In this document: positions 6,130-10,951 of the stretch, piece after piece
Layout of the letters: each line of letters begins with the position of its first letter
How positions within the stretch are numbered: the first letter of the stretch is position 1
NCBI GenBank assembly: GCA_018609925.1
Contig: JAHEOG010000185.1
Location: forward strand, 1-10,951
Origin: Gammaproteobacteria bacterium
Lineage (GTDB): Bacteria; Pseudomonadota; Gammaproteobacteria; Thiohalorhabdales; Thiohalorhabdaceae
Direction of reading: 5' to 3'
Length of the DNA: 10,951 nucleotides
Position numbers and translations under genes: made by a program
Notes under the pieces: generated by a model
What the model was told of the DNA's origin: nothing
What the model saw: only the letters and a program-made list of their open reading frames with translations
The model's database searches: none

Positions 6130-6990
6130 ATGGCGATCCGGTTAGGGGCCTTGATGCTGGCGGCCACGCTGCTGGCTCCGTTGGGCTCGGCTTGGCCGCA
6201 AGCCTCCTCGGAAGAATCGATCCGCCAGGGCGTGCGGGCCGCCGCGGAGAGCGAGCACCGCTCCGAGGACAATCGTGCGCGCAACCGTTACCGCCACCCG
6301 GTGGACACCCTGGCCTTCTTCGGCCTGGAGCACGACATGACGGTTGTGGAGGTGTGGCCGGGCACCGGCTGGTATACGGAGGTGCTGGCCCCTGTGCTGC
6401 GGGAGGAGGGCCAGCTCGTCGCCGCCGCCTTTCCCGCCGACGGGGAGCCGGCGTTCCGGGGCCGTATCCGGGATGCCTTCGAGGACAAGCTGGCGGACCA
6501 CCCTGAGGTCTTCAGCCAGGTTCAAGTGATCGATTTTGATCCCCCCGAGCATGCCCGTCTGGGCGAGCCCTCCAGCGCCGATATGGTCCTGCTCTCCCGG
6601 CATTTCCACAACTTCATCGACGCCGGCATCACCGACACGGTCCTCGCCGCATCGCGGGAGGTCTTGCGGCCCGGCGGGATCCTGGCGGTGGTCCAGCACC
6701 GCGCCACGGAGGACGCGGTCCCCGAGGCTGAAAAGCGCACGGGCTACGTGCGGGAATCGCTAGTCATCAAGGCGGCCCGCGAGGTCGGATTCGAGCTGGC
6801 GGCGCGCAGCGAGATCAATGCCAACCCGCAGGACACCGCCGATCACCCGGCTGGTGTCTGGACCCTGCCCCCGACGCTGCGGTACTGCCGCAATAAGGAA
6901 GATCCCGATCAGCGCTCCCAGTGCGTCGAGAAATACCGCGCTATCGGGGAATCGGACCGGATGACCCTGCGCTTCCGCAAGCCGCGCTGA
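6130..6990 (+). CDS. Exported SAM-methyltransferase-like protein (COG4798 type)
   Basis: The product is 286 residues from the ATG at 6130, six bases after GGGAG. A longer frame reaches an upstream ATG at 6058 but would bury the signal peptide. Residues 1-23 form a Sec-type signal (basic start, LGALMLAATLLAPLG, cleavage near SAWPQA). The mature protein starts with a helical segment ending NRYRHPVDTLAFFGL, then a Rossmann methyltransferase-like core. Motif I is VVEVWPGTGWYTEVLAP (73-89), with DMVLLSRHFHNF (151-162) and LRPGGILAVVQHR (179-191) as later strands. The block RxP...LAFFG...GMTVVEVWPGTGWYTE is characteristic of predicted methyltransferases of COG4798. The substrate is unknown. Cys253 and Cys265 could form a disulfide. 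Export is odd for a SAM-dependent enzyme, since SAM is cytoplasmic. Confidence 0.88.
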   Translation: MAIRLGALMLAATLLAPLGSAWPQASSEESIRQGVRAAAESEHRSEDNRARNRYRHPVDTLAFFGLEHDMTVVEVWPGTGWYTEVLAPVLREEGQLVAAAFPADGEPAFRGRIRDAFEDKLADHPEVFSQVQVIDFDPPEHARLGEPSSADMVLLSRHFHNFIDAGITDTVLAASREVLRPGGILAVVQHRATEDAVPEAEKRTGYVRESLVIKAAREVGFELAARSEINANPQDTADHPAGVWTLPPTLRYCRNKEDPDQRSQCVEKYRAIGESDRMTLRFRKPR

Positions 6991-7028
6991 CGATCCTAGG
7001 GCTTTGGATCTTCCGTTTCCCTCCCCCG

Positions 7029-7754
7029 CTAGTTGAGGGACCAGGAGAGGCCGGCCCAGAGGTGGTTGCCGAGTCCTTCCCCGTCGCGAAGCTCCCCGCC
7101 GATGGTGTAGTGGATGGAGACGTCCAGGCCGGTGGTACCGAGACCCCGCGAAAGGGCGAGGTCCGCATCCCGGAAAGCCAGCTTTTGCTCCTTGGGGGTG
7201 ACCACAGTGCCATCGTCCAGGACGGCATCCCCGGCGAATCGGTAGAAGCCCGCCCTAGCGGAGGCCGTGAAGCCCCCAGGGAGGGATTGGGTAAGGCCAA
7301 TGCTGATGTAGATGTCGCCTTGGGCCACCCAACTGGCGTCGTCCAAAGCGGGTTTGGCAATCACCGTCAGGGACTCGTAAGAAAGGCGTCCGTAGGCCCG
7401 AGGAGCGTTGGCGTCGTTATCAGTGGCCCCGCTGCCGGTGAAGCGGTGATACAGGAAACCGATGTCCCAGCCCAGGCTCCCCCTGGTCCCGTTGTAACCG
7501 ATGGTCAGATTGAGCTGGTTGTTGTCCGAGGCCGCTTTAGTCAGCGAGGAGGCCCAAACCCCCGCGTGGAATCCGGGGCGGTGCCGGTATGCCAGGTTCC
7601 CCTGGATCGCGGGATCCTCGGACATGACCACACCGGCCCAGATGTATTTCGAGACCACTCCGCCCCCGCCGCTGACTCCCGCAATGGCGGGGACCGCAGG
7701 AAGCACCGTGGCCCCGGCGAGCGTGGTGTAGGCGACAAGCCTTCCGGGTTGCAA
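7029..7754 (-). CDS. Gcw/TorF-like putative outer-membrane protein
   Basis: The product is 241 residues. The start is TTG at 7754, supported by GGGAGG five bases upstream; no ATG fits better. The signal peptide is residues about 1-25 (hydrophobic, ending VPAIA before G). The mature chain alternates short amphipathic strands and ends LSWSLN, as beta-barrel proteins commonly do with a terminal aromatic-rich strand. The segment MSEDPAIQGNLAYRHRPGFH followed by AGVWASSL closely resembles the Gcw_chp/TorF family (TIGR02001 type), in which a D/E-PA-Q-G motif precedes a GFYAGVWASN strand. Family members are thought to be porin-like, but transport has rarely been shown. It lies 117 bases downstream of the SnoaL-like gene, with a strong terminator between them, so it is probably transcribed separately. 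It ends in TAG and converges on the methyltransferase gene. Confidence 0.83.
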   Translation of the reverse strand: MQPGRLVAYTTLAGATVLPAVPAIAGVSGGGGVVSKYIWAGVVMSEDPAIQGNLAYRHRPGFHAGVWASSLTKAASDNNQLNLTIGYNGTRGSLGWDIGFLYHRFTGSGATDNDANAPRAYGRLSYESLTVIAKPALDDASWVAQGDIYISIGLTQSLPGGFTASARAGFYRFAGDAVLDDGTVVTPKEQKLAFRDADLALSRGLGTTGLDVSIHYTIGGELRDGEGLGNHLWAGLSWSLN

Positions 7755-7790
7755 GGAATCCTCCCGGTAGGAAGGGGAAATGGAAATGGC

Positions 7791-7848
7791 AAAAGAAGGG
7801 ATCCCCTCCCCCGGGCGGCAGTGCCGAACCGGGGACTGAGGGGATCCC
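7791..7848 (-). terminator. Strong intrinsic terminator after the SnoaL-like gene
   Basis: A perfect 11-bp inverted repeat, GGGATCCCCTC (7798-7808) with GAGGGGATCCC (7838-7848), continues inward with CCCCGG (7809-7814) pairing CCGGGG (7829-7834) and a small CGGC/GCCG tip. On the minus strand the stem is followed by TTCTTTT. It lies just after the SnoaL stop (7871) and before the Gcw-like start (7754). Confidence 0.85.
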
Positions 7849-7870
7849 GTTGCGGGTCAGGAGGGAGGGG

Positions 7871-8338
7871 CTAGTTCCAGATGTGGAGCTCCGTGCTCCA
7901 TCTCCCGTTCTCTCCGCGCTGGAGGATGGTGACGAGATGGCCCTTGTACTCCTTCACCCCGCCATCGCCATCCGGCCCTTGGGCCTGCCAGCGGGCCACC
8001 TGATGGATCCGGTCTCCCCGCTTCTGGACCCGGACGATGTCGATGGCGTGATCGGTGAAGCCCTTGCCCAACAGATCGCTCCAGAACCCCTCAATCGGCT
8101 CACGACCCCGGATCACCTCGCCGGTGGGAGGCACCACCGTGGCCTCAGGGGTATAGAGCCCGGCCAGAGACTGCGCGTCCTGTCGGTTGAAGGCCCCGTT
8201 CCAGCGCTCGTTGACTGAGCTAACGATCTCCTTCGGGCTCTCGGCCCAGGCCGTGGTCCCGGTGGCCAGCCAGCCCAGAGCCAGAGCCACAAGGCCCAAT
8301 CGGGCGGAAGTGCGAAGGAACGATATCGGGAATGGCAT
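7871..8338 (-). CDS. Exported SnoaL-like (DUF4440-type) protein
   Basis: The product is 155 residues. The signal peptide is residues 1-32: basic start, ARLGLVALALGWLATGTTA, cleavage after AWA. The mature part has the NTF2-like/SnoaL pattern: a helix with VNERWNGAFNRQDAQSLAGL, then YTPEATVVPPTGEVIRGREP (a typical turn and strand), IEGFWSDLLGKG, and later strands ending GRWSTELHIWN. The SnoaL/DUF4440 fold includes small enzymes and binding proteins, so a function cannot be assigned; the location is the periplasm or outside the cell. AAGGAG lies seven bases upstream of the ATG. A promoter containing the putative MarR operator lies upstream at 8361-8397, so it is probably controlled by the adjacent MarR-family regulator. 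A terminator follows at 7791-7848, leaving a single-gene unit or the end of a marR transcript. Confidence 0.85.
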   Translation of the reverse strand: MPFPISFLRTSARLGLVALALGWLATGTTAWAESPKEIVSSVNERWNGAFNRQDAQSLAGLYTPEATVVPPTGEVIRGREPIEGFWSDLLGKGFTDHAIDIVRVQKRGDRIHQVARWQAQGPDGDGGVKEYKGHLVTILQRGENGRWSTELHIWN

Positions 8339-8360
8339 AGGACGACTCCTTCAGGTTGCG

Positions 8361-8397
8361 AGGTTCCATAAAATTAGGAACCTAATTAAATAGTAAA
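8361..8397 (-). promoter_or_regulatory. SnoaL gene promoter with overlapping inverted repeats (probable MarR operator)
   Basis: On the minus strand a possible -35 TTTACT (8392-8397) and -10 TTTTAT (8368-8373) are 18 bases apart. Between them is AATTAGGAACCTAATT (plus strand, 8372-8387), a near-perfect palindrome with 7-base arms. An overlapping inverted repeat, AGGTTCC (8361-8367) with GGAACCT (8377-8383), could form a second site or a hairpin. Its TAATTAGGTTCC core matches 11 of 12 bases of the marR promoter (TAATTAGCTTCC). MarR proteins commonly repress by binding such palindromes over promoter elements. Confidence 0.65.
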
Positions 8398-8409
8398 ATC
8401 ACATCGGGG

Positions 8410-8931
8410 TTATTCGGGGGCATCCTCGGCCCCCAAAAAGGCGACCCGAGCCTGGACGGACTCCAGCGCGGCCACCAGACGCTGGCGCTCCTCGTCATCG
8501 ATGTCGGCGAAAAGGGCGGCAACCCGGCGATAGTAGTCCGGCATCACCGCATCCATGACCTCTTGGCCTCGTTCCGTCATCCGAATCCGAACCGAGCGCC
8601 GGTCCTCGGCATCGGCGATGCGCTGAACCAGGCCCGTCCGCTCCAGGCTGTCCACGAGCCCCGTCATGGTGGCCCGTGTTACGCCGGCTTGCTCGGCAAG
8701 CTCCGAGGGCGGGGCCGTCAAGTCTTCCCGCCTCATCAACAGGATCAAAACCCACCACCGGCCCTGCTGTAGCCCGTGGCGGGCCAAGCAGGCATCCAGA
8801 CCCTTGAACAGATCGCTGGCCACCCGCAGCAGGGTCAGGAAGGTCTCCACTGCGGAGATATCCATCCCCGGATAGCGGCGGGCGAACCGCTGCAGGGTCT
8901 CGTATTTGGGGAGGTCCTGGAGCCAAAGCAT
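8410..8931 (-). CDS. MarR-family transcriptional regulator
   Basis: The product is 173 residues, within the usual MarR range of about 140-180. The N-terminal dimerisation helices include DISAVETFLTLLRVASDLF. The winged helix-turn-helix spans about 57-120: RWWVLILLMRRED, SELAEQAGVTRATMTGLVDSL (helix-turn-helix), then wing DAEDRRSVRIRMTERG. This is the standard MarR DNA-binding core. Helices after residue 120 complete the dimer interface. The ATG at 8931 is favoured because the opening MLWLQDLP is shared by many relatives. No Shine-Dalgarno precedes it: the probable -10 TATTAT ends only eight bases before the ATG, implying a leaderless or very short leader. The promoter carries the same TAATTAGSTTCC motif as the SnoaL promoter, suggesting autorepression. 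The ligand is unknown. It lies 69 bases downstream of arsM on the same strand. Confidence 0.93.
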   Translation of the reverse strand: MLWLQDLPKYETLQRFARRYPGMDISAVETFLTLLRVASDLFKGLDACLARHGLQQGRWWVLILLMRREDLTAPPSELAEQAGVTRATMTGLVDSLERTGLVQRIADAEDRRSVRIRMTERGQEVMDAVMPDYYRRVAALFADIDDEERQRLVAALESVQARVAFLGAEDAPE

Positions 8932-8937
8932 GGGGCC

Positions 8938-8967
8938 ATATAATACGGAAGCTAATTAGAACGTCAA
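8938..8967 (-). promoter_or_regulatory. marR promoter with operator between -35 and -10
   Basis: On the minus strand TTGACG (8962-8967) is followed, after a 16-base spacer, by TATTAT (8940-8945). The spacer contains the palindrome CTAATTAG (8952-8959), part of TAATTAGCTTCC (8947-8958), which matches the SnoaL operator core at 11 of 12 positions. From the -10, the start of transcription would fall between 8937 and 8931, so the leader is zero to about six bases. Confidence 0.72.
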
Positions 8968-9000
8968 CCCCCCTTTCCCCTCCCCATAAGTCCAGTGCCT

Positions 9001-10044
9001 TTAGCAGCAGGCGCCGTCGGGGGTGCCGCCGCCGGCCTCTCCGGGGCCGCAGTCGAAGGGTCCGTAGTGGGTGGAGAAGTCCCCGATGACATCGAAGTGG
9101 GCCGCGTAGCGGGTCTCCGAGAGCATCTTGGCGGTGTTGCCGCAGATCGGGACCGGCAGACCCGCGGGGAAGGTATGGTGGTCGTCGAGGACAAAGGCGT
9201 GGCGGCTCTCGGGGAGGGTGCCCTGATAGTAGGCCACATGGCCGTAGTTCTCGCAGATGTCCTCGAGGCCGAGGTTGAAGGCGCGCACCGTGATGGACTC
9301 GAAGCCGATCATGCCGGCCTTGGCGTAGACCTCGGGATCCTCCAGGGCGATGGGGCTGCGGTTGGTGATACGGTGATCGGCGCAGCCCAGTTGGGCCAGG
9401 AGCCGGCGGAAGTCCTCCGTGTACAGGGCCCCGCCCAGGCATTCCCCGCGCAGGAGCGGATCGTCCTTGAGGTGCTCCGGGACCCGCCGGTCGGCGAAGA
9501 CATCGGAGAAGTAGAGCTCGCCCCCGGGCTTCAGCACCCGAAAGATCTCGGCGAAGGTTTGTTCCTTTTCCGGGGAAAGGTTGAGGACGCAGTTGGAGAT
9601 CACCACGTCCACCGAATCGTCGGCGATGCCCAAAGCCGCCAGGTCCTCGATGGTGCCCTGGAGGAAGGTCACATTGGGCTCGGCGTAGCCGAAGCGGTCC
9701 ATGTGGCGATCCCGGTGGCGCCGGGCCACCGCGAGCTGCTCCTCGGTCATGTCGACCCCAATGACCCGGCCCGATGGGCCCACCAGCTGGGCGGCCACGT
9801 AGCAGTCCCGTCCCGTGCCGCAGCCGAGATCGAGCACAGTGCACCCCTCAAGTGCCAGAGGCAGCGGCGACCCGCAGCCGTAGAACCGGGCCTGGACCTC
9901 GTCCTCAATGTTGGCCAGTAGGGGCTTAAGGTACTCCGGCATGGCCTCGGTGGAACAGCAGGCGCTGGTGCGCAGATCCTCGGTGCCCTGCAGGGTCTCG
10001 CCGTAGTACTGGCGCACGCTGTCTCGGGTCAGAGGGGCATCCAT
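9001..10044 (-). CDS. arsM: Arsenite methyltransferase ArsM
   Basis: The product is 347 residues, the usual ArsM length. It transfers methyl groups from SAM to trivalent arsenic, using cysteine thiols to hold As(III), giving methylated and eventually volatile arsenicals in the cytoplasm. SAM motif I is VLDLGCGTGRDCY (70-82), with VIGVDMTEEQL (94-104) at the ribose-binding strand and ISNCVLNLSPEK (149-160) at motif IV. Cysteines match the characterised algal ArsM pattern: ACC (29-30), DCY (Cys81), GECLGG (Cys202) and PICGNT (Cys301). Cys202 and Cys301 would be the arsenic-binding pair. The end, GACC, adds two terminal cysteines. AAGGAG lies seven bases before the ATG. A GST-like gene is divergent, and marR follows downstream. 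I see no ArsR gene, so arsenic-dependent control is not explained here. Confidence 0.95.
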   Translation of the reverse strand: MDAPLTRDSVRQYYGETLQGTEDLRTSACCSTEAMPEYLKPLLANIEDEVQARFYGCGSPLPLALEGCTVLDLGCGTGRDCYVAAQLVGPSGRVIGVDMTEEQLAVARRHRDRHMDRFGYAEPNVTFLQGTIEDLAALGIADDSVDVVISNCVLNLSPEKEQTFAEIFRVLKPGGELYFSDVFADRRVPEHLKDDPLLRGECLGGALYTEDFRRLLAQLGCADHRITNRSPIALEDPEVYAKAGMIGFESITVRAFNLGLEDICENYGHVAYYQGTLPESRHAFVLDDHHTFPAGLPVPICGNTAKMLSETRYAAHFDVIGDFSTHYGPFDCGPGEAGGGTPDGACC

Positions 10045-10188
10045 TCACGGGCTCCTTGGTTCGTTTGGCGGTTGGGGACGATCCCCTTGATTCTGCCACC
10101 TGGCTCGGCAATCCTCGATGGGGGCTTCCGACCGACGCCGGGCGCCAGGGACGCCTCCTACGCTAGGCATGCGATCAAGGGGGTGGTG

Positions 10189-10791
10189 GTGAAACTGCAC
10201 GAGTTTGCCGGGGCGTCGAGTCCCCAGCGGGTCCGCTTCTATCTCGCGGAAAAGGGATTGGACATCCCCTCCGAGCCGGTGGATCTGCCCTCCGGGGAGC
10301 ACCGCGGGCCCGAGTTCCGGGCCAAGAATCCCATGGGCCGGGTGCCGGTGCTGGAGCTCAACGACGGACGCTGTGTGAGCGAAACGCTGGCCATCATGGA
10401 ATACCTGGAGGAGCTCTTTCCGGAGCCGGCGCTGATCGGGGAAACTCCTTGGGAGCGCGCACAGACCCGATCGCTGGACCGGGTGGTGGAATTGGAGATC
10501 CTGGTGCGGGTTATGCGCGTATTCCAGAACACCAATCCCGCGTTTGCCGCGCGTATCCGCCAGTCGGCGGAAGCGGCCGAGGTCGCCCGGGCCAACCTAA
10601 CCGAGCCGTTGACGGTCCTCGACCGGATGGCGCAAACGGGGCCGTTCCTGGCCGGGCACCGGGTGACCATTGCCGACTGCACCATGCTGGCCGCTGCCAA
10701 CCTGGCGGAGCGAGCCGGGGTGGTGCTGCTCGACGGCCACCCCAACCTGGCGCGCTGGTATCAGGGCTTTTCCGCCCGCCACGGGGGCTAA
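10189..10791 (+). CDS. Glutathione S-transferase-family protein
   Basis: The product is 200 residues from GTG at 10189, six bases after AAGGGG. Three GTG codons in a row (10183-10191) are all possible; the last has the best spacing and gives MKLHEFAGAS, a normal GST opening. A longer frame starts at ATG 10072 but adds 39 residues unlike any GST. The thioredoxin-like domain (1-80) has SSPQRVRFYLAEKG (candidate catalytic Ser10 or Ser11), the cis-proline in GRVPVLEL (Pro53) and SETLAIMEYL (Ser64 binds the glutathione glutamate in GSTs). The all-helical domain follows, with GPFLAGHRVTIADCTM (151-166), the usual GST N-capping motif. It may conjugate glutathione to an electrophile or act on glutathione-arsenic, but no substrate can be read. 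It is cytoplasmic, divergent from arsM with 144 bases between them, and probably transcribed with the following MFS gene. Confidence 0.9.
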   Translation: MKLHEFAGASSPQRVRFYLAEKGLDIPSEPVDLPSGEHRGPEFRAKNPMGRVPVLELNDGRCVSETLAIMEYLEELFPEPALIGETPWERAQTRSLDRVVELEILVRVMRVFQNTNPAFAARIRQSAEAAEVARANLTEPLTVLDRMAQTGPFLAGHRVTIADCTMLAAANLAERAGVVLLDGHPNLARWYQGFSARHGG

Positions 10792-10821
10792 CCTCGCCCC
10801 TTCCCGGGACCGCCTGTCGTC

Positions 10822-10837
10822 GTACGAGGGATCGTAC
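10822..10837 (+). promoter_or_regulatory. Small hairpin between the GST and MFS genes
   Basis: GTACGA (10822-10827) and TCGTAC (10832-10837) form a perfect 6-bp stem capped by GGGA, which fits the stable GNRA tetraloop pattern. No T-tract follows, so it is not an intrinsic terminator. It lies 36 bases before the MFS start and could be a leader RNA structure or a processing site. Confidence 0.35.
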
Positions 10838-10873
10838 CCGTCGGATTCGTAAGCGCCGCACGGAGGAGCCAAC

Positions 10874-10951
10874 GTGCCGGAGCAGGACGCCCCCCGCCGA
10901 ATCCTGCCTATGATCGTGGCGGGGCAGGTCCTGGCTACCTCGCTTTGGTTC
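10874..10951 (+). CDS. Start of an MFS-type transporter (3' end outside window)
   Basis: GTG at 10874 is preceded by GGAGGAG with six bases of spacing, a very strong ribosome site. Only 26 codons are visible: MPEQDAPRRILPMIVAGQVL, then ATSLWF. After a basic cytoplasmic start (RR) comes a first membrane helix whose end, QVLATSLWF, is common at the first transmembrane segment of bacterial major-facilitator exporters. The family call rests on that short match. It lies 82 bases after the GST stop on the same strand and may be co-transcribed with it. Confidence 0.6.
   Translation, partial: MPEQDAPRRILPMIVAGQVLATSLWF

Noticed and set aside
6992..7010. GATCC/GGATC hairpin after the exported methyltransferase as a terminator
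   Set aside because: The stem is only five base pairs with a nine-base loop, and the T content that follows (TTCCGTTT) is weak.
6921..7874. A 317-residue plus-strand frame opposite the Gcw-like gene and its terminator
   Set aside because: It is antisense to a recognisable gene with a good ribosome site, runs through a terminator, and shows no family motif.
8495..9844. A 449-residue minus-strand frame across marR and arsM
   Set aside because: It overlaps both well-supported genes in another frame and is low-complexity (rich in Arg, Gly and Pro). Long accidental frames are expected at this GC content.
8995..9921. A 308-residue plus-strand frame opposite arsM
   Set aside because: It is entirely antisense to arsM, has a repetitive Val/Gly/Leu composition, and has no domain of its own.
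10072..10188. An N-terminal extension of the GST from ATG 10072
   Set aside because: The 39 extra residues do not resemble a GST and have no signal peptide, and AAGGGG is correctly placed for GTG 10189.

Overview
The window is about 11 kb of GC-rich DNA from what looks like a proteobacterium, most likely a gammaproteobacterium. That placement is an inference from GC-rich codon use, strong AGGAG-type ribosome binding sites, Gram-negative envelope proteins (a lipoprotein and a Gcw/TorF-like outer-membrane protein) and families such as SirB2, DUF6494 and the COG4798 methyltransferases. The species cannot be fixed from the sequence alone.

Layout, left to right. Bases 2-541 (+) hold the end of an alpha/beta hydrolase. 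An intrinsic terminator separates it from a small unknown gene (623-853, -). A DUF6494-type small protein follows (1072-1302, -), with a nested inverted repeat in its leader. Bases 1393-2503 are a decayed IS481-family insertion sequence. Its transposase can still be followed from start to end on the minus strand, but only by switching reading frame several times. It abuts a two-gene operon (2507-3695, +) encoding a SirB2-like membrane protein and a lipoprotein. Convergent to that operon is a broken metallo-beta-lactamase-fold hydrolase (3627-4650, -) with two in-frame TAG codons and one frameshift. Upstream of it on the same strand is a GAF-GGDEF protein whose GGDEF signature is degenerate (4697-5665, -). 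After a 420-base non-coding gap comes an exported SAM-methyltransferase-like protein (6130-6990, +).

The right-hand 4 kb is a more coherent block. On the minus strand, in transcription order, are arsM (arsenite methyltransferase, 10044-9001), a MarR-family regulator (8931-8410), an exported SnoaL-like protein (8338-7871) with its own terminator, and a Gcw/TorF-like outer-membrane protein (7754-7029). A glutathione S-transferase-like gene (10189-10791, +) is divergent from arsM and is followed by the start of an MFS transporter (10874 onward). ArsM methylates trivalent arsenic using thiol chemistry. A GST and an efflux pump next door fit a detoxification neighbourhood, although only ArsM itself points to arsenic.

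The most informative non-coding signal is a 12-base motif, TAATTAGSTTCC. It occurs between the probable -35 and -10 elements of both the marR promoter and the SnoaL promoter. The natural reading is a MarR-type autorepressor that also controls the exported SnoaL protein. The marR promoter lies so close to its ATG that the transcript is probably leaderless or nearly so. I found no CRISPR array, RNA gene, or defence or biosynthetic system.
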